A stretch of 64,000 nucleotides of DNA from Hepsetus odoe (Eukaryota > Chordata > Actinopteri > Characiformes > Hepsetidae), in NCBI GenBank assembly GCA_017165825.1, contig CM029369.1, positions 5,875,433 to 5,939,432 on the forward strand. Reading direction: 5' to 3'. Of the stretch, positions 27,101 through 33,770 are shown piece by piece. The notes below the pieces were generated by a model that was not told the DNA's origin, did no database searches, and worked only from the letters and a program-made list of their open reading frames with translations. Positions within the stretch are counted from its first letter, which is position 1. Every line of letters starts with the position of its first letter. A program made the translations under genes and the position numbers.

Positions 27101-29364
27101 AACAGCTCGGTTTACTGGACACTGTTTACAGTTCTTGGTATTACGTTTATCTTGAAAGCACAGATAATGCTTTAGATGGTTTCTGAATGCTGTCAGACCA
27201 AATTCCACTGAACATTTAGATGTCCTCCAGAGTTACTCTGGTCAAATATTGTACAATTTCAGTTAAACGAACATTTAAAAAAAAAAGTCTGAGCAGAGTT
27301 TAAATTACTGTCCAAAGTCACCTATAACTGACTTCATCTTCTGAACCAGGAAGTTAATAGGTAATAGATAACAGACATCCTACAGCACGGAACGTTGAGG
27401 TCATTGGAGATTAGGCTGAGACTATGACTGTTCTGACACATGTAAGAATATATTTAACCTAAAGAAACAACAGTTATAATCCATCCTACCCTCTATATTT
27501 GCAAATGGTGCTGTCAGGAGGCTCAGTTATATCCTTTCTTCCAGAGAACAACCTTGTATCACCTTTTCGTTGATTTTAATATTTGAGGCCCTTTTAAAAT
27601 GTCAACTGCCATCAAAACTTAATGACAAATAAAGCAGTAGAAATGGCCCAACATGCTACTTTTTTTGACTTAGTAAAGCCATTGTTTCTTTCCTGTAGAG
27701 GTGCTTGTTATAGAAGCTATGCACTGTCAGCATTAATATTGTAACCTAAAACAGGATCACGTATAGGGAAGTAATTTTCCACTTTGGGGAAAAGGTCATC
27801 CATCTACTCTCCTACCTCTGCTCCTTCTTTTCCTTAAACCTCTACTCTCTCTTTCCTGTCAAAAAAAAAAGGGTAGGGTAGGGTATATACTTGTCTCAAG
27901 GGCTCTTAGTTTGTTACTTAGGTTGTAATAGCTAATCAGCAGTTGCTGATCTGAGCTGGTTACCAAGATGATGATCTAATCTGGAAACAAAGCACTGTTG
28001 TAAGTCGCTCTGGATAAGAGCGTCTCCTAAATGCCGTAAATGTAAATGTAAATGTACTCATTCATTTTTGTTTCAGCTTTTTATTCTGTCCTGACTCCTG
28101 TTTCCCGAGCAACAGAATAAAAAAAGGAAGCAAACCTTGAGGAAGGGAGATCTCAGACTGAAAGCCAATATCAACAGTCCTTCTCCAGTCCACATCCTAC
28201 TCACTACTCACTGCCAACTATTCTTTTGTAGAAATAATACATTTTCAACATAAGCAAATATTGCTCCTGTTTAGTAAGACTGATGCAAAGGTTCTTTCAC
28301 GTTTAATCTCCGCACCTGTTCAGTCCAGACACAGAGCTGACCTCTGATCAGCCAGGACTGAGATATCGTGGCTTAAATTCCCTGGATGTTGGGTATCTGA
28401 GCAATCAATCTTGGCCTAGGCCTGGGCTTTAGAAAAGAGGAACGAGAACTCACAAAACATGTTGATACCCAAGAGAACTCTATCATGAGTCAACAACACT
28501 GCCAGTATAACACCCAAGTGGACCTCTGTGCTTCAATACAGTCAACTTTTCAAGTACAACCTGATTTCAGTTTTTTTTCTTGTTATGTCAATACAATACA
28601 TGGAAAGATGCACTAAGACAGGAAGGAGTAGTAAATACTAAATATTGTTGCAAGTATTCACTGAATCCAGACAGCATAACAATTGGGAATTGTCTTCCTG
28701 AAATAGGTGTGGCTAAATAAGCTACCGCTCTTGAACCACAAGACGGCAAATCTACACCATGTCTATGGAGGGTAATGTTCTCGTGAGTTTCAAAGCTGAA
28801 AAAAGCAGTGGCATCACGTTACACCACAATCAACTACCTTTTGTGCTTATTCAAAAGAAAAGACACTGATATTTTGTTTATTACAAGAAAGAAGAGGAGG
28901 AAGCAATTCTTCATTTAGGTATAAGAGTGAAAAAACAGGTCCTGTATTCATTGAGAATGCTCTCATTTGAGTAAAAGTAGTTTTTCTACCAGCTCATTAT
29001 GAAGTTGGTATGGGTTCCTTCCTCTGAGAGGTTTCAGTGTAATCTATAATCTGATATATAATGTCATATGTAATATTATTCAAAGCTACTAAATTTTCAA
29101 TGATAGGTATAAGAAATAAGATAAAAGATTATTAAAAATTATTGACAATACTAAAGAGTTCCTTTATGTTAGATTCAAGGTCTTCCAGAAACACTTCTAG
29201 TCGTTTCATTCAAAAAAGCCCCAGAAAATTAAACAAGGTTTGACATTAGATATTAGACATATAAGCATGTTGGCTTGAACTAAATAAAAATGTTTGTATA
29301 TTTGTTAGGTTATGTATCATGTAGTGCAATGTTCCATACCTTTAATACATTCCAATATATAAAA

Positions 29365-29431
<67 letters not shown>

Positions 29432-30018
29432 GCAAGTTCTTCAAAAACTGTGTGCAAGTGTACCTACAAATTGATGCTGTTTTGAAGGCAAAGGGTGGTC
29501 ACATAAATATTGATTGATTTAGATTCTCTTTTGTTCATTCCTGCATTTTGTTGATTGGTGAATAAATGATCCAACACTTCCATTTCTGAAAGCGTTCTTG
29601 GTTTACAGCATTTTTTCCACACCTGCCTAAAACTTTTACTGCACAGTACTGTGTATATAAATGAACTCTTATAAAGGACCCGACTGAATAAATTCCAAAA
29701 CTTACATGGTTTTATGCTAACCGGGGGAAACTGTGAGCGTGTGATGGCTAGGATGATGAGAATCACTAGAGACCAGATATGATGAGTTAGAGACCAGACC
29801 TGAGAATAGAAATCATACAAAGTGTGTTCAGTTCAGACTTAACAAATGCTGTTTAAGCAATAAAAAAAAAGGAACTGGAAAGAATTACTAATGGTTTTTC
29901 AAAAAGTTTTTCATTTTTGCACAGGGACTCTTATTTTAAGAGAACTCACTGGCTGTCTGATGACACTCAGGCCATTTTTCCATAAAAGAAGTCGCAACTG
30001 CTGGAAGAATCCGGCCAT
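1177..30018 (-). CDS. abca12: abca12: ATP-binding cassette subfamily A member 12, 5' part (27 coding exons, gene runs off left edge)
   Basis: ABCA12 is a full-size ABC-A transporter; in mammals it loads glucosylceramides into lamellar granules of the epidermis. The first three exons give a short cytosolic N-terminus, a membrane helix (about residues 24-43, with [10 protein letters not shown]) and then the ABCA signature [10 protein letters not shown] followed by [11 protein letters not shown]; as I recall the human protein, this fits ABCA12 closely and ABCA13 less well. Twenty-seven exons chain in frame for 8,063 nt, about 2,687 codons, all upstream of the second membrane helix. Exon ends (5' to 3'): 30018-29950, 29799-29706, 23099-22928, 20486-20405, 20271-20190, 19887-19820, 19558-19388, 18267-18074, 17667-17549, 17126-17023, 16862-16731, 14798-14608, 14514-14384, 14297-14167, 14106-13900, 13777-13569, 13399-13269, 12696-12582, 12386-10182, 9929-9798, 9654-9597, 8907-8759, 8644-8462, 7977-7866, 6709-6533, 6194-5983, 3609-1177. 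The last ends in phase 2. Both ATPase domains must lie to the left, outside the window. Confidence 0.88.
3925..4472. mobile_element. Mariner-type MITE, copy 1 (long terminal inverted repeats)
   Basis: It is bounded by CAGTACTGTGCAAAAGTTTT on the left and its inverse on the right, each next to a TA as expected for Tc1/mariner insertion. The two arms match each other over most of their length, so the element is largely palindromic and has no transposase. It lies in the abca12 intron between exons 26 and 27. Confidence 0.88.
5483..5755 (+). mobile_element. Non-LTR retrotransposon ORF2 C-terminal fragment (decayed)
   Basis: It encodes [19 protein letters not shown] and [18 protein letters not shown], the characteristic tail that follows the reverse transcriptase domain in a common fish LINE. 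It is truncated at both ends. Confidence 0.8.
5983..6194 (-). CDS. abca12: abca12 coding exon 26
   Basis: It encodes [20 protein letters not shown] through LQFQKQQ, with several sequons (NAT, NES, NLS). The acceptor is CAATGCACAG and the donor GTAGCT, phase 2. Confidence 0.8.
6533..6709 (-). CDS. abca12: abca12 coding exon 25
   Basis: These 59 codons begin [19 protein letters not shown] and contain [20 protein letters not shown]. The acceptor is GATCTCCAG and the donor GTAAAA, phase 0. An internal CAG/GTTAGT could act as an alternative donor. Confidence 0.74.
6817..7058 (+). mobile_element. tRNA-derived SINE, 5'-truncated, with poly(A) tail
   Basis: It starts just before the B-box-like GGGTTCAAACCCC and ends in a 29-A run. 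It is almost identical to the copy at 58264-58520, which marks a young subfamily. Confidence 0.88.
7323..7561 (+). mobile_element. tRNA-derived SINE copy
   Basis: It has the full head GGGCAATGGTGGCCTAGCGG (A box) and a B box, and ends near TCACTTCACTTGC. Confidence 0.85.
7866..7977 (-). CDS. abca12: abca12 coding exon 24
   Basis: It encodes [20 protein letters not shown] and [17 protein letters not shown]. The in-frame acceptor is CATCTACAG. A stronger-looking CTGCCTTCAG 13 nt upstream would shift the frame. The donor is GTAAGA, phase 0. Confidence 0.7.
8281..8409. repeat. Perfect 52-bp inverted repeat with 25-nt loop
   Basis: Bases 8281-8332 are the exact reverse complement of 8358-8409 (52 of 52), separated by a 25-nt spacer. 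It lies in the abca12 intron between exons 23 and 24. A smaller imperfect inverted repeat built on CTGATCCACTACCTT lies just to the left (8216-8280). Confidence 0.93.
8462..8644 (-). CDS. abca12: abca12 coding exon 23
   Basis: It encodes [20 protein letters not shown] through IFSANMLD. The acceptor is TTTAACCAACAG and the donor GTGAGC, phase 2. A perfect inverted repeat lies just downstream in the next intron. Confidence 0.8.
8759..8907 (-). CDS. abca12: abca12 coding exon 22
   Basis: It encodes [20 protein letters not shown] through [10 protein letters not shown]. The acceptor is CTGCCACAG and the donor GTAAAT, phase 2. Confidence 0.8.
9327..9374. repeat. (TG)n microsatellite
   Basis: About 48 bp of TG dinucleotides in the abca12 intron between exons 21 and 22, with a short TA run to the left (9260-9280). 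Confidence 0.93.
9597..9654 (-). CDS. abca12: abca12 coding exon 21 (micro-exon)
   Basis: It encodes [19 protein letters not shown]. The acceptor (CATCACAAG) is the one upstream AG that keeps frame with exon 20; two ACAG sites further upstream would put the chain out of frame. The donor is GTGGGA, phase 0. Confidence 0.65.
9798..9929 (-). CDS. abca12: abca12 coding exon 20
   Basis: It encodes [20 protein letters not shown] then [20 protein letters not shown]. The acceptor is ATCATTCCAG and the donor GTATCA, phase 2. Confidence 0.76.
10182..12386 (-). CDS. abca12: abca12 coding exon 19, giant extracellular exon (2,205 nt)
   Basis: This is a single uninterrupted exon of 734 full codons plus split codons at each end (residues about 802-1536). 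It runs from [19 protein letters not shown] to SGPYAWNEV, with acceptor GTTACCTTTAG and donor GTGAGT. The sequence is rich in Leu/Ile/Gln heptad-like helices and carries about two dozen N-X-S/T sequons, with few Cys. It has no membrane helix and no ATPase motif. It belongs to the expanded first extracellular domain. Confidence 0.86.
12582..12696 (-). CDS. abca12: abca12 coding exon 18
   Basis: It encodes [20 protein letters not shown] and [17 protein letters not shown]. The acceptor is GCAAACAG and the donor GTATGT, phase 2 into the giant exon 19. Confidence 0.8.
13269..13399 (-). CDS. abca12: abca12 coding exon 17
   Basis: It encodes [20 protein letters not shown] and [18 protein letters not shown], a recognisable ABCA12-type segment. 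The acceptor is CATTTAG and the donor GTGAGT, phase 1. Confidence 0.8.
13569..13777 (-). CDS. abca12: abca12 coding exon 16
   Basis: It encodes [20 protein letters not shown] through TNWTEILLT. The acceptor is ATTTTTACAG and the donor GTCAGA, phase 2. Confidence 0.82.
13900..14106 (-). CDS. abca12: abca12 coding exon 15
   Basis: These 69 codons begin [19 protein letters not shown] and contain [13 protein letters not shown] and [15 protein letters not shown], with Cys residues and sequons typical of the ABCA extracellular loop. The acceptor is CTTCTCTGCAG and the donor GTGCAG. Confidence 0.82.
14167..14297 (-). CDS. abca12: abca12 coding exon 14
   Basis: It encodes [20 protein letters not shown] through SAVQTVTK. 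The acceptor is CTCTTTGCAG and the donor GTACAC, phase 0. The frame stays open through the short intron to exon 15, so intron retention would not break the protein. Confidence 0.8.
14384..14514 (-). CDS. abca12: abca12 coding exon 13
   Basis: It encodes [20 protein letters not shown] and [19 protein letters not shown]. The acceptor is CCTCTATAG and the donor GTATTT, phase 1. Confidence 0.8.
14608..14798 (-). CDS. abca12: abca12 coding exon 12
   Basis: It encodes [20 protein letters not shown] and a Ser/Asn/Gln-rich stretch ([18 protein letters not shown]). The donor (AAT/GTGTAG) is weak and was chosen because it alone restores phase 2 for the next exon. Confidence 0.68.
14799..16730. other. 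abca12 intron (between exons 11 and 12) with Tc1-like fossil
   Basis: The intron is AT-rich on the exon 12 side, then occupied by a decayed Tc1-like transposase (15300-16215). I see no other gene. Confidence 0.7.
15300..16215 (+). pseudogene. Tc1-like transposon fossil
   Basis: Read on the plus strand, the DNA follows the usual order of fish Tc1 transposases. It has a helix-turn-helix region (CCTCTATCATTCTCAAATGG then GGAACCGCAAACAG), the middle region (CCTACAGTCAAATATAG, GAGCATCATGTTGCTGGG, GAGACTAGTCGGG), and the C-terminal region (GAATAATGGGAGAAACTTCC, AAGAAGACTTAAGGCTGTAA). Many indels and stops break it, and no frame is intact. Confidence 0.82.
16731..16862 (-). CDS. abca12: abca12 coding exon 11
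   Basis: These 44 codons begin [15 protein letters not shown] and include [11 protein letters not shown], with two Cys residues and an NRT sequon. The acceptor is CTTCTGCAG and the donor GTATAT, phase 0. Confidence 0.83.
17023..17126 (-). CDS. abca12: abca12 coding exon 10
   Basis: It encodes [20 protein letters not shown] and [14 protein letters not shown], between the acceptor CCATGCAG and the donor GTATGA. Confidence 0.82.
17549..17667 (-). CDS. abca12: abca12 coding exon 9
   Basis: It encodes [20 protein letters not shown] and [19 protein letters not shown]. The acceptor is CTACTACAG and the donor GTATGT, phase 1. It lies beside a TATAG microsatellite. Confidence 0.83.
17735..17884. repeat. 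(TATAG)n microsatellite
   Basis: A 5-bp TATAG unit repeats with growing irregularity, beside abca12 exon 9. Confidence 0.93.
17885..18041. repeat. Compound (GGAT)n-(AGAT)n microsatellite
   Basis: GGAT/GGAC tetramers (17885-17979) switch to pure AGAT tetramers (17980-18041), ending 32 bp from abca12 exon 8. Confidence 0.95.
18074..18267 (-). CDS. abca12: abca12 coding exon 8
   Basis: It encodes [20 protein letters not shown] through SERMLELK. The motif [14 protein letters not shown] matches the VWQLL/SFPNVF-like segment of mammalian ABCA12. The donor is GTGAGT, phase 2. The acceptor could also be CACAG four codons downstream. Confidence 0.82.
18268..19387. other. abca12 intron, AT-rich, no gene seen
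   Basis: AT-rich sequence with short A and T runs. I see no exon, RNA gene or recognisable element. Confidence 0.6.
19388..19558 (-). CDS. abca12: abca12 coding exon 7
   Basis: These 57 codons begin [15 protein letters not shown] and end EVSLSALNQ, with the donor GTGAGC. The exon contains Cys residues and an NFS sequon, consistent with a lumenal or extracellular domain. Confidence 0.83.
19820..19887 (-). CDS. abca12: abca12 coding exon 6
   Basis: It encodes [20 protein letters not shown] then DQ, with two N-glycosylation sequons. The acceptor is TTTTGTAG and the donor GTTAGT. The phases match on both sides (1 in, 0 out). Confidence 0.8.
20190..20271 (-). CDS. abca12: abca12 coding exon 5
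   Basis: It encodes [20 protein letters not shown] then ELWDAVL. The acceptor is CCCATTTACAG and the donor GTATGT, phase 1. The open frame continues upstream through [16 protein letters not shown] to another acceptor (CTCTTTTAG), so the 5' end is ambiguous. Confidence 0.72.
20405..20486 (-). CDS. abca12: abca12 coding exon 4
   Basis: It encodes [20 protein letters not shown] and ADLRRT. The acceptor is TTTTTTTGGACAG, and the first T completes a Ser codon with exon 3. The chosen donor GTTACT is weak; it keeps frame with exon 5 starting at 20271. An alternative GC donor at GAG/GCGAAC would keep frame with an exon 5 extended to a TTTTAG acceptor near 20318. Confidence 0.65.
21264..21382 (+). 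mobile_element. tRNA-derived SINE, truncated
   Basis: It carries GACCAATTGGTTGCCCTGAG and AAGCAAGGTACCGTCCCC of the SINE body, then stops at the GGGTGCT motif. The tail is missing. Confidence 0.8.
21847..22284. mobile_element. Mariner-type MITE, copy 2
   Basis: It has the same CAGTACTGTGCAAAAG ends as the copy at 3925-4472, next to TA on both sides. It is palindromic overall and non-coding. Confidence 0.88.
22928..23099 (-). CDS. abca12: abca12 coding exon 3 (ABCA extracellular signature)
   Basis: The acceptor TTTTTCCAG is followed by [20 protein letters not shown], the conserved start of the ABCA12 extracellular loop. A Ser/Arg/His-rich tail follows ([19 protein letters not shown]). The donor is GTACAG, phase 2. 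It is separated from exon 2 by a 6.6 kb, repeat-filled intron. Confidence 0.88.
23163..23390 (-). mobile_element. tRNA-derived SINE, minus strand
   Basis: It reads on the plus strand as GAACCACAACAAAATGCAGC and ends near CACCGCTGCAC, the inverse of the SINE head. Confidence 0.8.
23472..23706 (-). mobile_element. tRNA-derived SINE, minus strand, inserted next to a plus-strand SINE head
   Basis: A plus-strand head (GGGCAGCGGTGGCCTAGTG, near 23448-23466) is followed at once by a minus-strand copy starting CAAGTGAAAGTGACTATTG. This suggests a nested or rearranged insertion. Confidence 0.8.
23711..25712. repeat. Tandem segmental duplication (two clear copies)
   Basis: About 23711-24310 recurs at about 25144-25712 with few differences. 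Shared anchors include GAGCCGAGATAGGCTCCAGC, CTAAACTGAGACTGATGATC, GAATTCTGTCTAGGTAGACA and CTGTGTCCAAGACTAGGC. A SINE sits at the same place at the start of both copies. Weaker matches (24570-24680 with 25840-25950) extend the unit to about 1.3-1.4 kb. Confidence 0.88.
24913..25139 (-). mobile_element. tRNA-derived SINE, minus strand
   Basis: It starts AAGTGAAAGTGACTATG and ends with ACCACTAGGCCACCACTGCC, the inverted A-box head. Confidence 0.87.
26083..26308 (-). mobile_element. tRNA-derived SINE, minus strand
   Basis: It starts AAGTGAAAGTGACTATTC and ends with AGGCCACCGCTGCCC. It heads the third, worn copy of the duplicated unit. Confidence 0.87.
26712..26930 (-). mobile_element. tRNA-derived SINE, minus strand
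   Basis: It contains GAACCACAACAAAATTTAAC, GGACAGTACCTTGCTCAAGG and GGGATTTGAACCCCTGACC. The head is missing. Confidence 0.83.
27985..28062 (+). repeat. Fish SINE/LINE tail fragment
   Basis: It carries GTCGCTCTGGATAAGAGCGT and CTAAATGCCGTAAATG, the widely shared 3' tail of several fish SINEs and L2-like LINEs. Confidence 0.75.
29372..29427. repeat. (TA)n microsatellite
   Basis: A pure TA run that ends where a truncated MITE begins. Confidence 0.93.
29428..29651. mobile_element. Mariner-type MITE, copy 3 (5'-truncated)
   Basis: It matches the right-hand part of the copies at 3925 and 21847 (GAAGGCAAAGGGTGGTCAC, CACACCTGCCTAAAAC, GCACAGTACTG). The left end is lost at the TA run. Confidence 0.82.
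29706..29799 (-). CDS. abca12: abca12 coding exon 2 (first transmembrane helix)
   Basis: It encodes VWSLTHHIW followed by the hydrophobic run [11 protein letters not shown] and QFPPV, which is the first membrane helix and its exit. The acceptor is TTCTCAG and the donor is GTAAGT. It ends in phase 1, so the first Cys of the extracellular CYVAP motif is split across the next junction. Confidence 0.88.
29950..30018 (-). CDS. abca12: abca12 coding exon 1 (start codon, cytosolic N-terminus)
   Basis: It encodes residues 1-23, beginning [15 protein letters not shown], the usual LLWKN stretch of ABCA N-termini. The donor GTGAGT follows a complete codon (phase 0). Just upstream of the ATG, a pyrimidine-rich stretch ending in TTTAG (on the minus strand, near 30032) could be the acceptor of a 5' UTR exon, so the true transcription start may lie further right. 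Confidence 0.87.
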
Positions 30019-31098
30019 CAGATGAAGAAAGCTAAACAGGAGACAAAGATTTTATCAAGGTCTTGGCTGACAAATCTAGAAGTGTTCAACATCTTCTAAA
30101 TTGCTTAGTAAAAGGATTTTTCAGTTGAAGTATTTAAACATAAATATATTTGAAGACATTCTTCAAAATATCATTTTGAAACAACTTTTTCTACAGTTTC
30201 TTAATTCAGAGTTGTCTAGTTGACAGCGGACTCCCCATTACACAATAACAACACAAAATGAGGTTTATCCCTGCATCTTTTTAAAATTCCATTAACATAA
30301 TGTCTTTTCTCAGCTCAGCACACTTGAAGAGGAACATCATCAGCTACTTCATTGGTGAGAAGAGGGTAACAGACCTATCCAGCAGCTGCGATCATGGTCT
30401 CATGGACCCCTGTTTGCAGTACAGGGGATCAAGCTCTCGATCTTCTAATAACAGAAGCGAGGAATTTTCATATAAAGAAAACTGTCTAAAGACCACGGCT
30501 CACAATTTCAAGAAACAGTTAGGAACAAGAACATTCATTTATTTTGAAGAACTTTCTAGAACAATTTCACCAGCTTCACAAGCTTTTGTTCTTCAGAATT
30601 CTAGCCTATAGTGATTTCAGAGTACAGTATATTTTTACAAGTATAGCCAATCTTTGTTATTAATTCAAGCTAGTTGCCATATAACATAACCCATTCCTAA
30701 CAACCCACATTTCCCAGGGGTTTCAGCCTGAAAACTGAGAGCAGGTAACACATCCCTGGCAACAAACTCCACAGAAAAGCTGATTATCACTTGTAGATAT
30801 GAAGAAGAGTTACTTTACCTTTTTCTGTAAGATATATAGGTCTTAGTGATACAATTACAGTTAGAGGGCATTTGCCTGAGATACTCCTAACAGAAGGTGC
30901 TCCCCATGTAGGCATCCACCTGACTGAATGCAGCAAATAAAGCGAAACTAATAAATGAAACTATTAAAATTTTAAATAGTTAGCTGTGTGAGAGCTTCCT
31001 CCGTTCACACACCTATGGCAGAAACCTGATATAGAGCTATCCTGAAAAAAATCCACTTACAATATTGACTGTTGTTCTTATAAGCCAAAGGCATGCTG

Positions 31099-31126
31099 CT
31101 CTCTCTCTCTCTCTCTCTCTCTCTCT

Positions 31127-31162
<36 letters not shown>

Positions 31163-31323
31163 CACACACACACACACACACTCTCTCTCCTCACACACAC
31201 ACACACACCTCCACACTCTCTCTCTCCTCTCTCTCTCTCTCTCTCACCACACACACACACACACACTCTCTCTCTCTCTCTAACTCTCTCTCTCTCTCTC
31301 TCTCTCACACACACCTTTACACA

Positions 31324-31373
<50 letters not shown>

Positions 31374-31472
31374 TCTCCCTCTCTATCCCTCGCTTGCTCG
31401 TTCACTTTCTATCACACACTCTCTCTCTCACATTCTCTCTCCCTCTCTCTCTCTCTCTCTAACTCTCTCTCA

Positions 31473-31550
<78 letters not shown>

Positions 31551-31560
31551 CACACACACA

Positions 31561-31613
<53 letters not shown>
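31099..31613. repeat. Compound (CT)n/(CA)n microsatellite, about 515 bp
   Basis: Alternating blocks of CTCTCT and CACACA fill the segment. It produces long spurious open frames of Ser-Leu or Arg-Glu on both strands. Confidence 0.97.
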
Positions 31614-31696
31614 ATAACCAGCATGGCAGGTTTGTTTACTAACCTTACTGCCCAAAATGTTTGTGTGTGTATATGTGAATGAGAGCATGAATGTTT

Positions 31697-31699
<3 letters not shown>

Positions 31700-31736
<37 letters not shown>
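31700..31736. repeat. (GA)n microsatellite
   Basis: About 37 bp of pure GA, 90 bp from the large CT/CA block. Confidence 0.93.
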
Positions 31737-31740
<4 letters not shown>

Positions 31741-32129
31741 AATAAAGAAAGAAACAAATACATATGTGTACATATCTGTGTGTGTGTTTGTGTGAGAGTT
31801 TCTAGTTTAATTAGAATTATTACTTTAACACCTACAGAGAAGCAGCTAATTTGAGAGTTAATTTAACAGGTTCATTTTGCTCTGTGAGTTAAACATCATG
31901 AGTATAATCAGTATTTGGCATGACAGTTCTTACTTTGCAAGAAGCCTTCCCTTTTCCTTATTTCATGCACTTATTTATGTGTTCATTTTTCATTAAAATA
32001 CCAAAAAAGTAATAATTCATTTACACATGACCCACTTGCCAACTTTTTTATCCCTTAGAATTAAAAATGTTATTTTTACTACTGCCTTCAAGACTGACAC
32101 ATGCTCAGATGTGACATGTTTGCTGGCTG

Positions 32130-32645
32130 AAAATGGTAAGTGGTATGGTGATGAGTGGTATGATGGTAAGTGGTGTGGATGTGTGTGGTGAGGAGGAGTG
32201 TGATGTGGAGGTGAGTGGTTTGGTGATGTGTGGTATGATAGTAAGTGGTGTGGAGGTGAGCAGTGTGGAGATGAGTGGTGTGGTGGTGAGTGGTATGATG
32301 GTAAGTGGTGTGGAGGAGAGTGTTGTGGTGGTGTGTGCTATGATGCTAAGTGGTGTGGAGGTGTGTGGTGTGGAGGAGAGTGGTGTGATAGTGAGTGGTA
32401 TGATGGTCAGTGGTGTGGAGGTGTGTGGTGTGGAGGAGAGTGGTGTGGTGGTGTGTGGTATGATGGTAAGTGGTGTGGAGGAGAGTGGTGTGGTGATGAG
32501 TGGTATTATGGTAAGTGGTGTGGAGTGGAGCGGTGTGGTGGGTGTGTGATATGATGGTGAGTATTTTGGTGTGGTGGTGAGTGGTGTGGTGGTGTGTGAT
32601 ATGATGGTGAGTATTTTGGTGTGGTGGTGAGTGGTGTGGTGGTGT
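32130..32645. repeat. GGTGT/GGTAT-rich minisatellite
   Basis: Tandem units of about 25-50 bp built from GTGGTGTGGAGGTG and GTGGTATGATGGTAAGTG, with strong strand asymmetry (nearly no C on the plus strand). The right end holds two copies of a longer unit containing GATATGATGGTGAGTATTTT. Confidence 0.93.
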
Positions 32646-32999
32646 GCAGACATGTTTTGTTCCCATGAATGATTCCTGTTATGTTTCCATGCTACAGCAA
32701 CTGTTTTTATTTAAAGAACTGGAGAATCTTTTTCCAGTAAAAATACCTTTTAATTAGTCACTAGACTGCTTTAAAATGACCCCAGAAGATGAAAAATGGC
32801 CTTAAGATGAATATGATGTGAGAGATCCAATTAAATTTCCTGATATTTACATCTAAATATGTTACATTACATAGTGATCAAACTATCGAAAGTACTGGAA
32901 CATGAGAGACTGACAGGTGTTTGTTGTTACACGGGTGTGTCCCAGTGGACTGACTGTTTAAACTAGAAATGGCTCTTGAGATCTACTCTCATCTGAAGC

Positions 33000-33770
33000 T
33001 TTGGGTTTCACCCATGAAGCTTTGTTTTAAAGAAGGGAAAAACCAGCGCGAAGACCAGAGAGCTGTCTATGTAGAGAAGGCTTTTAAGGAAAATTCCATT
33101 AAAGGCACTTCAAAATGCTTGTAATGTACAACTACCTGGAATGTCCTGACAAAGAAAGAAACCTCGAGTGTATCAGCAACAGTAATCAGACTGGTCGGAT
33201 CAAGGAAAACTGCTGATGACAGATCGGGTAAGAAAGCAGTGAAGGAAAACTACAAAACATTAGTGAGTGACATCATGAAAGCCATCATAGGGTAGAAGTG
33301 AAACAAAGCTTTATGGACAAATGATACCAAGACAAATCATTTCCAAATAGATCAAAGAAGAATGTAACATTTTGGTGAATTCGGTGGGTCGCAGGCCTGA
33401 TGCATTTCTTGCAAGCAAAGTTTATGCAACCAAATATCAAGTGCATTTTACTTGTCCCAATATTTTTGCTTAGTTGAAGTAAGTGTTAATGGGGCAGCGA
33501 TGGTCTAGTGGTTATGGAGTTGGCCCCAGGATGAGAAGGTCATGGGTATGAATCCCAGACCAGTAGGTTGCGCTGAGGTACCCTTGAGCAAGGTACCATC
33601 CCCATAACTGCTCCCTGGGTACTTTCAATAGCTGCTCCCTGCTGCAGTGTATATGGGTGAAAACAGAGGTTGAATTTCATTGTGGTTCACTGTGCCATCT
33701 CGAGGTAAATACCAGGAAATAAAAGCAAAAGACCCACACCCATTGCTGATGTTCTAAGTCTAGAACAAAT
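33000..33770 (+). pseudogene. Tc1/mariner-like fossil, split by a SINE
   Basis: Degenerate text such as TGAAACAAAGCTTTATGGAC and TTGTCCCAATATTTTTGCTT, followed after the SINE by TAAATACCAGGAAATAAAAG, resembles the 3' half and end of a common fish Tc1/mariner element. No frame is open. Confidence 0.55.
33490..33706 (+). mobile_element. tRNA-derived SINE copy (inserted in a DNA transposon fossil)
   Basis: It runs from GGGGCAGCGATGGTCTAGTG to TTGTGGTTCACTGTGCC. Sequence on each side belongs to one older element. Confidence 0.85.

Larger units (their letters stand above)
23100..29705. other. abca12 intron 2 (6.6 kb), repeat-filled
   Basis: It holds five SINE copies in minus orientation, a tandem duplication (copies near 23450-24900, 24905-26080 and a worn third), an LINE/SINE tail fragment near 27985-28062, a (TA)n run and a partial MITE. 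The stretch 27060-29300 shows no gene I recognise. Confidence 0.7.

Noticed and set aside
31065..31624. Long open frames of Ser-Leu-His or Arg-Glu repeats
   Set aside because: They are translations of the CT/CA microsatellite in all frames, with no splice context.
32105..32666. Open frames rich in Thr-His-Pro or Val-Ser-Gly
   Set aside because: Products of the GGTGT minisatellite; several frames are open at once because the unit lacks stops.
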